From Thermodesulfatator autotrophicus (GTDB lineage: Bacteria; Desulfobacterota; Thermodesulfobacteria; Thermodesulfobacteriales; Thermodesulfatatoraceae), in assembly GCF_001642325.1 (NCBI RefSeq), contig NZ_LSFI01000004.1, positions 1 through 64,000 on the forward strand: a DNA stretch of 64,000 nt, written 5' to 3'. The position numbers and the translations under genes were made by a program. Under the pieces are notes generated by a model. It made no database searches, was not told where the DNA came from, and was given only the letters and a program-made list of their open reading frames with translations. This document shows, in pieces, positions 33,875 through 42,572 of this stretch (its first letter is position 1; every line of letters begins with the position of its first letter).

Positions 33875-34747
33875 ATGCCACGTATCCCTCGTTTCTTCAT
33901 GAACGACCCAAAAGCGGCTTATCACGTCATCTCCCGCACGGCTTTACCCGGGCACAACGTCCTTGGCCCTGAAGAAAAAGACTACCTCCTTAACCTCATC
34001 CGCTGGCTCTCTCAGGTCTATTTCGTGGAAGTTTACGGCTTTGCCATCATGGGCAATCACTTCCATCTACTCTGCCGCATGCTCCCTGAAGACCAGTTCT
34101 CTGACGAAGAAGTGAAACGCCGTATAAAGCTCTATTACGGCCAGAAACGCAAAATTTTTTTCTACGAAGAGCTAATCAAAAAGTGGCGAGCTAGACTTGG
34201 TAACCTTTCCCGCTACATCCAAGACGTAAAACAGCGCTTCTCTCGCTGGTACAACAAGCGGGTTGAGAGGAAGGGCTACTTTTGGGCGGACAGATTTAAG
34301 TCCGTAATCATTGAAACTGGTGAGGCGCTCCTTAATTGTTTGGCTTACATAGAACTAAACCCAGTGCGGGCAGGGATAGTGGGTAAGCCAGAGGACTATC
34401 GCTGGTGCTCGCTGGGATATCGGTCAAGAAGAGGGTCAAGAAGAGGGACAGGCAAAAATTTTCTTTCGCTTAATTTAGGGCTTACCAGCTGGGAAAACAA
34501 GTCTGAAAAAGAAAGGCTTGAGCTTTTACGGGAGTTTGTTTACGGGAAGGGCGGGCTAGGAGAGCCAGAAATAGGGACAGGCGAAATTTTCAGGCAAAGG
34601 GTCAGATATTTTACCGAGAGCCTGGCCATAGGAAGTAAAGGGTTTGTGAATAAGGCAGCTGTCAAATTAAAAGAGTTCCTAGGGTTCAAACGAAAAAAAA
34701 GTAGAAAAATAAAAAGTTTGGCTATAGCAGAAATGTTAATTTTGTAG
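33875..34747 (+). CDS. REP-associated tyrosine transposase (RAYT), copy 2
   Basis: A 290-aa paralogue of the enzyme at 6859. It has the same HUH motif (NHFHLL, His62 and His64), RFSRWYNKR with the likely nucleophile Tyr126, and the KGYFWADRFKS block. It differs by four extra residues, from a 12-bp tandem duplication (TCAAGAAGAGGG twice) that gives RSRRGSRRGTGKNF. Two repeat copies lie inside its coding sequence (34445 and 34574). A stretch of more than 50 bases around the HUH codons is identical in the two genes, while other codons show silent differences; this indicates selection on an active enzyme. It has an AGGAGG-type site and stands alone. Confidence 0.9.
   Translation: MPRIPRFFMNDPKAAYHVISRTALPGHNVLGPEEKDYLLNLIRWLSQVYFVEVYGFAIMGNHFHLLCRMLPEDQFSDEEVKRRIKLYYGQKRKIFFYEELIKKWRARLGNLSRYIQDVKQRFSRWYNKRVERKGYFWADRFKSVIIETGEALLNCLAYIELNPVRAGIVGKPEDYRWCSLGYRSRRGSRRGTGKNFLSLNLGLTSWENKSEKERLELLREFVYGKGGLGEPEIGTGEIFRQRVRYFTESLAIGSKGFVNKAAVKLKEFLGFKRKKSRKIKSLAIAEMLIL
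34445..34462 (+). repeat. GGGACAGGC repeat inside RAYT copy 2 (first)
   Basis: GGGACAGGCAAAAATTTT in frame encodes GTGKNF, at the same protein position as the in-gene copy of RAYT copy 1. Confidence 0.7.
34574..34590 (+). repeat. GGGACAGGC repeat inside RAYT copy 2 (second)
   Basis: GGGACAGGCGAAATTTT in frame encodes GTGEIF. RAYT copy 1 has no repeat here, so this copy was gained or lost after the duplication. Confidence 0.65.
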
Positions 34748-34889
34748 CTTTAAATATTTTTTACCAAGTAGTGAAAAGTGTTTTACCCAGAGTTAATTAA
34801 GCGTTATGCTTGTCCGAAAATTTGTAAATCTTTATGAATGCTTGAAGTTGAAGTAAAATTTTTACACTTCAGTACTAAGGAGGTAAGCC

Positions 34890-35168
34890 GTGGCCAAAAA
34901 GAGGGTTCATGTCTATATTTCAGGTTTGGTCCAGGGAGTTTGGTTCAGGGCTTACACCAAGGAAGAGGCTGAAAAACTTGGCCTCAAAGGCTGGGTTAGA
35001 AACCTTCCTGATGGCCGGGTGGAAGCGGTTTTTGAAGGGGACGAAGAGGCCATTGAGGCCATGATAAAGTGGTGCCACAAAGGCTCTCCCATGTCTCGCG
35101 TGGAAAAAGTAGAGGTTATAGAAGAGCCTTACACCGGCGAGTTTGATAAATTCGAAATAAGGTACTAG
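34890..35168 (+). CDS. acyP: Acylphosphatase
   Basis: A 92-aa enzyme that hydrolyses carboxyl-phosphate bonds such as acetyl or carbamoyl phosphate. The catalytic Arg lies in SGLVQGVWFRAYTK and the Asn in LKGWVRNLPDGRVEAVFEG, as in the ferredoxin-like acylphosphatase fold. It starts with GTG, 6 bases after a perfect AAGGAGG. It precedes the M20 peptidase gene by 2 bases. Confidence 0.95.
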   Translation: MAKKRVHVYISGLVQGVWFRAYTKEEAEKLGLKGWVRNLPDGRVEAVFEGDEEAIEAMIKWCHKGSPMSRVEKVEVIEEPYTGEFDKFEIRY

Positions 35169-35170
35169 CT

Positions 35171-36295
35171 ATGATAAACCAGGAAAGGCTTAAGCAATTC
35201 TTTCTGGATCTGGCCCACATAGAAAGTCCTTCACGGCGTGAAGGAGCGGTTGCCCGTTATCTCCAGGAAAAGTTTAAGACCCTGGGAGCCAGCTGCCTTT
35301 TTGATGATTCTGCCCCTCATACTGGCTCAGAAGTAGGTAACCTTGTAGTTAAACTCAACCCTTCTGCTAAGGCCAAAGTCTTTTTAGCCGCACATATGGA
35401 CACCGTTGAACCTACAGATTCTCCCAAAATCATTTTTGCCAACGGAGTCTTTAAAAGCGATGGTCGCACCATTTGCGGAGCTGATGATAAAAGCGCCATT
35501 GCCATATTCCTTGAGCTAGCCCACGTGATAAAAGAAAACAGGCTTGATATCCCTGTTGAGTTTGTTTTTACCACCTGTGAGGAAATAGGCCTTTTAGGCG
35601 CCAAACATTTTGACTATAGTTTGCTTTCTGCTCCCTTTGGCTATGCCCTTGATAGTGAAGATCCCCTTGAATTAATCAATAAAGCTCCAGAAGCCATAAG
35701 ATTTACCATCAAGGTTTTGGGCAAGGCTGCCCACGCTGGTATTAATCCTGAAGCCGGTATTAACGCCATAAAAATTGCTTCTAAGGCTATTGCGGGTATT
35801 CCCCTTGGCCGCATTGATGAAGAGACTACAGCCAACATTGGCACCATAACGGGCGGTAAAGCCACCAATATTGTTCCTGAAGAGGTAGTCCTTGAAGGAG
35901 AAGTAAGGAGCCATAGCCGGGAAAAGCTTGAGGCTCAATGGGGGCATATTCTTTCAAACTTTGATAGAGCGGTTAAAGATTATCCCCAAAAAGAGAAAGA
36001 CTTGCCAAAAATTAACTATGAGAAAATAAAAGACTATCCCCTCATGTACGTAAGCGAAGACCACCCGGCTATAAAAATAGCCCTCAAAGCGGCAGAAAAC
36101 CTAGGTCAGAAACTGCGCATTTGTGCCACTGGAGGTGGTTCTGACGCGAATATTTTCAACGAAAACGGCTTCCCCTGTGTTATCCTGGGAACAGGTATGA
36201 AAAAGGTGCACTCTACTGAAGAATATCTCCCTTTTGATGAATTTTTACTGGCAGCTCGTCTTACTCTTGAGATTCTAAAAGAGGCGGCAGGATAA
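35171..36295 (+). CDS. M20-family metallopeptidase (peptidase T-like)
   Basis: A 374-aa di-zinc amino- or tripeptidase of the cytoplasm. Metal and catalytic residues are visible: AAHMDTVEP (His, Asp), GADDKSAIAI (bridging Asp), TTCEEIGLLG (Glu base and ligand), YALDSED (Asp) and the final MKKVHSTEEY His ligand. A dimerisation lid (LGKAAHAGINPEAGINAI) is inserted in the centre. It follows acyP and overlaps the convergent histidine kinase by 35 bases. Closest to PepT/YqjE-type enzymes; the precise substrate is not determined. Confidence 0.88.
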   Translation: MINQERLKQFFLDLAHIESPSRREGAVARYLQEKFKTLGASCLFDDSAPHTGSEVGNLVVKLNPSAKAKVFLAAHMDTVEPTDSPKIIFANGVFKSDGRTICGADDKSAIAIFLELAHVIKENRLDIPVEFVFTTCEEIGLLGAKHFDYSLLSAPFGYALDSEDPLELINKAPEAIRFTIKVLGKAAHAGINPEAGINAIKIASKAIAGIPLGRIDEETTANIGTITGGKATNIVPEEVVLEGEVRSHSREKLEAQWGHILSNFDRAVKDYPQKEKDLPKINYEKIKDYPLMYVSEDHPAIKIALKAAENLGQKLRICATGGGSDANIFNENGFPCVILGTGMKKVHSTEEYLPFDEFLLAARLTLEILKEAAG

Positions 36296-37631
36296 TCCTC
36301 ACTCTGGCGCCGCCTTCCGGGCGGTTTTCAAGGAGAAGCTCCCCTCCGTGGAAAAGAATTATCTGGCGGCTTACCGCCAGCCCCAGGCCCGTGCCTCCAG
36401 GCTTGGTTGAATAGAAAGGGCGAAACAGGTCTTTAACTTTGTCCTCAGGGATTCCAGGGCCTGTATCTTCAACGATAATTTCTGCGCCTTTGTCTGTAAG
36501 TTCGGTGTGAACCCACACTTCTCCTCCTTCAGGGGTAGCCTCCCAGGCATTGTTTAAAATGTTCCACAGCACCTGTTTTATTTTTTCAGGGTCTGCGGAT
36601 ACCTTTAAATTTTTTTCCGTAAGTTCAACTAATAGCTTTTGCTTGCGGGCTTTGAACTGGTTAATGGCCATCTGGGTTACTTCTTTTACCAGAGAATTAA
36701 TATCAACTACCTGGCGTACTACTTCTATTTTTTTTGTCTTGGCCAGCATGTTTTGTAAGATTTTTTCAAGTCTTTCCGTCTCAGCCAGCACCATTTGGGC
36801 CTTTTTATAAAGGATTGGATTATCTTTGGCGAGCTCGCAAAGAATTTCTGAAGCCAACTTAAGGCTGGTCAGAGGGTTTTTGATTTCGTGTGCAATACTC
36901 GCGGCAAGTTGAGCGGTGGTGGATAGCCTTTCAGCTTCCAGTAAACGCTGCTGATATTCTTTTAGTTCCTTTGCCATCTGATTTAAGGCTTGAGCCAGGC
37001 TTTTTACTTCTCTAGGCCCTTTTTCAGGGATTTCTTTCCATTTTCCACGGCCAATTTGTTTGGTTTCTTCAGCCAGTTCTTCTAATGGCTGAGTGATTGA
37101 GCGGCTAAAAATCCAGCTTACCACCAACATAAATACCAGACCAGCAAAAGAAGTGTAAATTAAGCCGAATATTAAGTTTTCTTTTATTTGTTCTTCGGTA
37201 GTAGTTGGTAAAAGGATGCCAAAATAAGCAGAGATATCTTTAGTAAGGTTTGCTTCAAAGAGAATAAAACGATATTTTTTATTGTTTATATTTATTTTCT
37301 TTACTAAAGGCCCTCTTTTCAAGTTTTCAGTTTCTTCTTTAGAAAGAACCTTTAAATTAGATGGCAAGTTTTCTTTTTCTAAAGAAGATAACAATAATTT
37401 TCCCTGTTTATTGTATAAAAAAACTTCACCACCTATAATTCTTTTTAGGCTTAATATGGCTTTATCATTTAACTCTTTGTTTTGGTCTAAAACAATATAA
37501 ACCAGTTTTTTAGTGTTTTTAGTTTCCAGCTCATCTATTATTTCGGAAGTGAAAGAAATAGAAGTATAAGCAAAGTAAATGCTGATGAAAAGAAATAGAA
37601 AAAAATAAGCAATGATTAGCCTTTTAAACAT
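36261..37631 (-). CDS. Membrane sensor histidine kinase (orphan)
   Basis: A 456-aa two-component kinase. Two membrane helices (about 5-26 and 152-175) flank a periplasmic sensor of about 125 residues, followed by HAMP (SRSITQPLEELAEETKQIGRG), the H-box IAHEIKNPLTSLKLAS with phospho-accepting His248, and the ATPase boxes VLWNILNNAWEATPEGG (N), VEDTGPGIPED (G1) and GGTGLGLAVSRQI (G2). No response regulator is adjacent. The lone receiver at 54180 and Hpt at 57629 are the nearest candidate partners, but that link is speculative. No strong ribosome site. Confidence 0.9.
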   Translation of the reverse strand: MFKRLIIAYFFLFLFISIYFAYTSISFTSEIIDELETKNTKKLVYIVLDQNKELNDKAILSLKRIIGGEVFLYNKQGKLLLSSLEKENLPSNLKVLSKEETENLKRGPLVKKININNKKYRFILFEANLTKDISAYFGILLPTTTEEQIKENLIFGLIYTSFAGLVFMLVVSWIFSRSITQPLEELAEETKQIGRGKWKEIPEKGPREVKSLAQALNQMAKELKEYQQRLLEAERLSTTAQLAASIAHEIKNPLTSLKLASEILCELAKDNPILYKKAQMVLAETERLEKILQNMLAKTKKIEVVRQVVDINSLVKEVTQMAINQFKARKQKLLVELTEKNLKVSADPEKIKQVLWNILNNAWEATPEGGEVWVHTELTDKGAEIIVEDTGPGIPEDKVKDLFRPFYSTKPGGTGLGLAVSRQIILFHGGELLLENRPEGGARVRIILPPLLESQE

Positions 37632-37660
37632 AAAAAGACCCAGAAAAATTTATAGAGTTT

Positions 37661-37683
37661 GAGATTGCTTCGCTCGCAATGAC
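37661..37683. repeat. Single CGAAGCAATCTC-type repeat unit
   Basis: GAGATTGCTTCGCTCGCAAT followed by GAC, a short unit of the family seen at 13.8, 15.6 and 26.6 kb, in the gap between the kinase and HAD genes. Confidence 0.7.
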
Positions 37684-37764
37684 AGCGTAAGAAAAAAGTG
37701 ATCCACAAAGGATGAAAAAATGTCCACTATGAGAGAATGAAATTGTCTTCATTTAACAAGGCTC

Positions 37765-38403
37765 TCATAAAAACTTTTCTTTTAGCAGGTTTTGTAATTC
37801 GTAAAAGCTATTTACATGAAAGTCAGCTTCTAGTTTTGGGTTTTTAAAGGCCACCAGAGGTACATTTAAGGCCTTAGTCAGCTGGTAATCTACTTCGGTA
37901 TCTCCTACATAAAGCACTTCTTTCGGTGTCACTCTAAAGTGATCAAGTATCATTTTAAGGGCCTCAGGGTGTGGTTTGGGCTTGGGTGAAATGAGGGCCG
38001 TTACAACCAGATCAAAAAAAGGCTCATAATTAAAGATTTCCAGCAGCCGTCCCATGGTAGTGGTGCGATTGGTAGAAATAGCCGTTTTAACCGGCGGGCG
38101 AATCGTTTTTATTAGTTCTTTGAGCCCTGGTTCGGGTTTCATCAGATGAATAAATCTTTCGTAATTTAGCTTTTTCTGAAACTCAAGGGCTTTTTCTATC
38201 ATCTCTGGCTGGTTTCTGAAGAGATAGCGTACCGAGTTTTCTGCGGTTTGCATGTGTACCACTTCTAACTCGTCTTCAGAAAGGGGAGGGCGCCCCATGG
38301 CCTCACAGATGGCGTTATAATAAACCCGGTTCGCCTCCCGTGAGTCAAAAAGGACGCCATCGCAATCAAATACTAAAAGTTTTAATACGCTTCCAGCTTC
38401 CAT
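37765..38403 (-). CDS. HAD-family hydrolase (phosphoglycolate phosphatase-like)
   Basis: A 212-aa phosphatase. Motif I is LLVFDCDGVLFDS (Asp13, Asp15), motif II TAISTNRTT, motif III Lys in ISPKPKPHPE, and motif IV VGDTEVDY. The cap domain lies at about 25-95, as in Gph/PgmB. The likely substrate is a small phosphorylated metabolite. The start overlaps the end of the preceding LivJ-like gene by 22 bases, implying coupling. Confidence 0.85.
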   Translation of the reverse strand: MEAGSVLKLLVFDCDGVLFDSREANRVYYNAICEAMGRPPLSEDELEVVHMQTAENSVRYLFRNQPEMIEKALEFQKKLNYERFIHLMKPEPGLKELIKTIRPPVKTAISTNRTTTMGRLLEIFNYEPFFDLVVTALISPKPKPHPEALKMILDHFRVTPKEVLYVGDTEVDYQLTKALNVPLVAFKNPKLEADFHVNSFYELQNLLKEKFL

Positions 38404-39551
38404 TGGCCATTCTCTATTTTGACAATAATCATGGAATCAACGTCAAGGCCGCAGTGATCTTTTGGACTCAGACGATAAATACCAGAAACTCCTACGTAAC
38501 CGTTTATCTTTTCCAGTTCATTGCGGATACCTTCTCGGTCAGGGCCGGCTTTTTTCATAGCCAGTACCAGAAGGTTTACCGCGTCCCAGGCGTAGCCCGA
38601 GTGGGTGTTAATGGGAAACTTTTTATCAAGCTTATAAACTTCTTTGTATAAATAAACGAAGTGAGCTATTACCGGCTTTTGGGGGTCTGAGTCTGGAAGT
38701 TGCTCCCAGGCCATAAGTTTGGTTGAGGGCATGAGGTTACCTTCAGCTGCTGGCCCGGCTATTTCAATGTATTTGGGGTCAGGTAAGCCGTGGCACTGGA
38801 AAAGGGGCACTTTGATACCCAGGCGCTTAACATTTTTGGCCACGTTGGCTCCGGCCGGGCCAATAGTCCAGCAGATAATGACCTGGGGTTTTTTGGACAC
38901 TAAACGCCTTAGTTGGCCACTCATATCTGTGTCAGTGGGGTTAAAGCTTTCTTCGCCCACAATGGTTAAGCCAAATTCAGGAGCCAGTTTTTTAAGCCAG
39001 CGCCGGCCGTCCTGGCCAAAACCATCAGAAGCCGTAAGTATAGCTACTCTTTTTAGGCCCTTTTCTCGCAGGTAGATATAGATTTTCTTAACAGCTGTTG
39101 ATGAACGCTGAGGAGCTTTAAAAATGAATCTTGCTGTTCCAAATCGTCCGCCTTCCATAATAACCGGGTCACCACCCACGGTCATGACAATGGGCACACG
39201 GGCTTTTTCCACAATTGGTTTTATGGCCATACCAGTGCCTGTACGTGTAGGGCCAATGAGAGCTACCACTTTTTCCACTTCAATTAGGCGCTTTACCGCC
39301 ATGACAGCCTTGGTAGGGTCTCCTTCAGTGTCTGCCATGATCAATTTTATGGGGCGGCCGTTTATTCCTCCCTGTTTATTTATCTCATCTACCGCCATTT
39401 CAGCTACCAATTTAGTGGGTGTGCCTATAAAAGCCGCCGGACCTGATAGGGCAAAAAGGGCGCCTATCTTTATGGGTTCCTTTTCAGAGGCCAAAATTGG
39501 CGTGCTAAAGCCTAAAAGTAAGATCAGGAAAAATAATAAAAGCCTTTTCAT
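38382..39551 (-). CDS. LivJ-like periplasmic substrate-binding protein
   Basis: A 389-aa periplasmic binding protein (type I fold, branched-chain amino acid/amide family). A signal peptide (MKRLLLFFLILLLGFSTPILA) is followed by IKIGALFALSGPAAFIGTPTKLVAEMAVDEINKQGGING, diagnostic of the family. AAAAGGAGG precedes the ATG. The permease and ATPase genes (livHMGF) are not present here, so this is an orphan binding protein. The neighbouring HAD and polyprenyl synthase genes give no clue to the ligand. Confidence 0.88.
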   Translation of the reverse strand: MKRLLLFFLILLLGFSTPILASEKEPIKIGALFALSGPAAFIGTPTKLVAEMAVDEINKQGGINGRPIKLIMADTEGDPTKAVMAVKRLIEVEKVVALIGPTRTGTGMAIKPIVEKARVPIVMTVGGDPVIMEGGRFGTARFIFKAPQRSSTAVKKIYIYLREKGLKRVAILTASDGFGQDGRRWLKKLAPEFGLTIVGEESFNPTDTDMSGQLRRLVSKKPQVIICWTIGPAGANVAKNVKRLGIKVPLFQCHGLPDPKYIEIAGPAAEGNLMPSTKLMAWEQLPDSDPQKPVIAHFVYLYKEVYKLDKKFPINTHSGYAWDAVNLLVLAMKKAGPDREGIRNELEKINGYVGVSGIYRLSPKDHCGLDVDSMIIVKIENGQWKLEAY

Positions 39552-39563
39552 AGTTACCTCCTT

Positions 39564-40547
39564 TTAAGACTTTCTGGTTAAAACATATTGGGCAATATCG
39601 GTTAAAAGCTCTCTGGTAGGTGAATGGTCAAACCTGGCTAACTCCTCACAGGCCTTATCAACAAATTCTCTGGCTTTTTGGCGAGTGGCGTCAAAGGCGT
39701 CATACTTTTCAAGAAGCTCACAGGCCCGCCTAAAGTTTTCAGGGGTGGCGGCCTCTTTTTCTTTTATAAGGGCTATTAGTTCTTCACGATCAGCTGGATT
39801 GGCCCTTTCCATAGCGATGATGTAAGGCAGGGTGACTTTGCCTTCTTTGAAGTCTGTGCCTATGTCTTTTCCGGTTTCGTCTTTTGCGCCGAGGTAATCA
39901 AGCAAATCGTCAGTTATCTGAAAGGCATAGCCTAAGTAAGTGCCAAAGGCCTTAAGGGCTGGGCGCTCCCAGCTATTTCCTCTGGCGTGAATGGCCCCTA
40001 CCTCACAGGCGGCAGCCATGAGCGCTGCCGTTTTTCTGAAAATTACCTCAAAATAACTTTCTTCCGTTAGTTCTACATTATCCAAATTAATAAGCTGAAG
40101 AACTTCCCCTTCACTCATGAGTGTGGTGGTTTCTGAAATGACGTCAAGCACGTCCATGTTTCCTTCTTCTACGGCGATACGAATAGCCCTTGAGTACAAA
40201 AAGTCTCCCACCAGAATTACCGCCTGGTTCCCCCAGAGATGATGGGCTGCCTTACGCCCGCGGCGGAACTGGGCCCCGTCCACCACGTCGTCGTGAAGGA
40301 GTGTGGCGGCGTGTAAGTATTCAAAAAGCACTGAAAGGCGATAGGTTCTGGGGCTGGTTGGCTCACCACAAAGACGAGCTGAAAGGACCATGAGAAGTGG
40401 CCTTAACCGCTTGCCCCCGGCAAATAAAATATGCCGGCTAACTTCATTTATAAAAGGCACGTAAGAGGCAAAATTTTGCGAAAGGGTTTTTTCTATTTTT
40501 TCCAGGTCCGGGGCAATGGCTGCTAGGATTTCTTGTTTCGTCCTCAT
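39564..40547 (-). CDS. ispB: Trans-polyprenyl diphosphate synthase (octaprenyl-type)
   Basis: A 327-aa prenyltransferase that elongates isoprenoid chains for quinone side chains. The two Asp-rich motifs are LLHDDVVDGAQFRRG and ITDDLLDYLGAKDETGKD; GGKRLRPLLMVLSARL binds diphosphate. Product length cannot be judged reliably from sequence alone. GGAGG lies 5 bases upstream of the ATG. It is divergent from argG across 95 bases and 12 bases before the LivJ-like gene. Confidence 0.92.
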   Translation of the reverse strand: MRTKQEILAAIAPDLEKIEKTLSQNFASYVPFINEVSRHILFAGGKRLRPLLMVLSARLCGEPTSPRTYRLSVLFEYLHAATLLHDDVVDGAQFRRGRKAAHHLWGNQAVILVGDFLYSRAIRIAVEEGNMDVLDVISETTTLMSEGEVLQLINLDNVELTEESYFEVIFRKTAALMAAACEVGAIHARGNSWERPALKAFGTYLGYAFQITDDLLDYLGAKDETGKDIGTDFKEGKVTLPYIIAMERANPADREELIALIKEKEAATPENFRRACELLEKYDAFDATRQKAREFVDKACEELARFDHSPTRELLTDIAQYVLTRKS

Positions 40548-40642
40548 AAGGCCTCCATTTTTGGCTCACTTTAGCAGAAATTTTTGCTGAAATAAACTTC
40601 AAGTTGGTCTATATTTCAGGCAGAAATACCAGGAGGCCAAAA

Positions 40643-41848
40643 ATGAAACCTAAAAAAATTGTCCTGGCTTACTCTGGCGGGCTTGATACTTCAATAATTC
40701 TCAAGTGGCTCAAAGAGACCTACGGCTGTCCAGTAGTGGCTTACTGTGCCAATATTGGGCAGGAGGAAGACTGGGAAGCCGTAAAAGAAAAGGGGCTTTC
40801 TACAGGGGCTGAAGAGGTCATCATTCGTGACCTTCGGGAAGAGTTTGTTAAAGACTTTGTTTTTCCGGCCATTAAGGCCAATGCCATATATGAAGGTGGT
40901 TATCTCCTCGGCACTTCTTTGGCCAGGCCTTTAATTGCTAAAGAGCAGGTTAAGATTGCCAGAGAAGTAGGAGCAGACGCCGTGGCTCACGGTGCCACTG
41001 GTAAAGGGAATGATCAGGTGCGCTTTGAACTTACTTATATGGCTCTGGCCCCGGACTTAAAAATTATAGCCCCCTGGCGAGAGTGGGAATTTAAGGGACG
41101 CGAGGACCTTATAGCCTTTGCAGAAAAACACGGCATCCCGGTGCCTGTGACTAAAGAAAAGCCCTATTCCATTGACGCCAATCTTTTTCATACCAGTTAC
41201 GAAGGTGGTATCCTTGAGGACCCATGGCAGGAACCTCCAGACGATATGTTCCAGATGACCGTCTCCCCTGAGAAGGCTAAAGACGAACCCGAGTACCTTG
41301 AAATTTACTTTGAAAAGGGAGAACCAAAGGCCATAAACGGCGAAGAACTATCGCCAGCCACCCTCCTTGAAAGGCTTAACAGGATTGCTGGAGTTCACGG
41401 CATCGGCCGGGTAGATATGGTAGAAAACCGCTTTGTAGGTATAAAAAGTCGCGGTGTTTACGAAACTCCTGGAGGTACGGTGCTTCACGTGGCGCATCGG
41501 GCCTTAGAACATCTCACCATGGATCGCGAAGTAATGCATCTTAGAGATAGCCTTATACCCAGGTTTGCCGAGATGATTTACTATGGCTTCTGGTATGCTC
41601 CAGAAATGGAAGCCCTCATGGCCTTTATTAACGAGACCCAGCAAAACGTAACCGGCACGGTGCGCTTAAAGCTTTACAAAGGGAATGTTATGGTGGTTGG
41701 GAGAAAAAGTCCTAAATCTCTTTATCTGCAGGAGCTTGCCACTTTTGAAGCTGATACTCTCTACAACCAGAAAGACGCCGAAGGTTTTATCAAGCTTCAG
41801 GGGCTTCGCCTTAAGGTTAAGGCCATGCTTGAAAAGAAATTAATTTAA
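40643..41848 (+). CDS. argG: Argininosuccinate synthase
   Basis: Joins citrulline and aspartate in arginine biosynthesis. The ATG at 40643 (AGGAGG upstream) gives 401 aa starting [23 protein letters not shown], with the SGGLDTS PP-loop that binds ATP. The further family stretches [18 protein letters not shown] and [16 protein letters not shown] are intact. A start 13 codons upstream is less likely. It is followed after 12 bases by the transaldolase gene. Confidence 0.96.
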   Translation: MKPKKIVLAYSGGLDTSIILKWLKETYGCPVVAYCANIGQEEDWEAVKEKGLSTGAEEVIIRDLREEFVKDFVFPAIKANAIYEGGYLLGTSLARPLIAKEQVKIAREVGADAVAHGATGKGNDQVRFELTYMALAPDLKIIAPWREWEFKGREDLIAFAEKHGIPVPVTKEKPYSIDANLFHTSYEGGILEDPWQEPPDDMFQMTVSPEKAKDEPEYLEIYFEKGEPKAINGEELSPATLLERLNRIAGVHGIGRVDMVENRFVGIKSRGVYETPGGTVLHVAHRALEHLTMDREVMHLRDSLIPRFAEMIYYGFWYAPEMEALMAFINETQQNVTGTVRLKLYKGNVMVVGRKSPKSLYLQELATFEADTLYNQKDAEGFIKLQGLRLKVKAMLEKKLI

Positions 41849-41860
41849 AGGGAGGTTTAT

Positions 41861-42520
41861 ATGAAGATATTCGTTGATACAGCGGTGCTTGAAGAAATAA
41901 AGGCTGTCAAAGAAATGGGCATTTTAGATGGGGTAACCACTAACCCTACGCTGGTCTCAAAAACTGGAAAGCCCTGGAAAGAGGCCATCCTTGAAATTTT
42001 AAAAGAAGTGCCAGATAAACCGGTTTCTGTTGAGGTAATTGCCACTGATTGTGAAGGCATTAAGAAAGAAGCCAAGGAGCTGGCGAAACTTGGGCCCAAT
42101 GTGGTGGTGAAAATCCCCTGTATTGAAGAGGGCTTAAGGGCCATTTCTGAGATGCACCGTGAGGGGGCCAAGGTAAAAACCAATGTAACCCTTGTGTTTT
42201 CGCCTCTTCAGGCCCTGCTGGCCGCCAAAGTAGGGGCTACTTATGTTTCTCCTTTTATTGGCCGTATAGATGACATTTCTTACGACGGCATGCAGGTGCT
42301 GGAAGAAATCGTTGATATTTATGACTTCTACGGCTTTGAAACGGAGATTATTGCCGCCAGCATTAGACATGTTGACCATGTGCGCCGTTGTGCCGCTCTG
42401 GGAGTGGATATAGCCACTATTCCTTTTAAGGTTATCAAACAGATGTACCGCCATCCCCTGACGGACAAGGGTCTTGAGCGCTTCCTGGAAGACGCTAAAA
42501 AGGCAGGTATAAGTATTTAG
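41861..42520 (+). CDS. tal: Transaldolase / fructose-6-phosphate aldolase family
   Basis: A 219-aa small TIM-barrel transaldolase of the MipB/TalC type. It begins MKIFVDTAVLEEIK, with DGVTTNPTLVSKTG, VSVEVIATD, the Schiff-base Lys in VVVKIPC, KTNVTLVF and YVSPFIGRIDD, all diagnostic. It acts in the non-oxidative pentose phosphate pathway; the small-size subgroup includes both transaldolases and FSA aldolases, which cannot be separated here. A GGGAGG site is present. Confidence 0.92.
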   Translation: MKIFVDTAVLEEIKAVKEMGILDGVTTNPTLVSKTGKPWKEAILEILKEVPDKPVSVEVIATDCEGIKKEAKELAKLGPNVVVKIPCIEEGLRAISEMHREGAKVKTNVTLVFSPLQALLAAKVGATYVSPFIGRIDDISYDGMQVLEEIVDIYDFYGFETEIIAASIRHVDHVRRCAALGVDIATIPFKVIKQMYRHPLTDKGLERFLEDAKKAGISI

Positions 42521-42572
42521 CATTGCCAGGTTAACGCTTTCTTAAAACGGGTTTAGCCTCAAAAGAGGTAAC

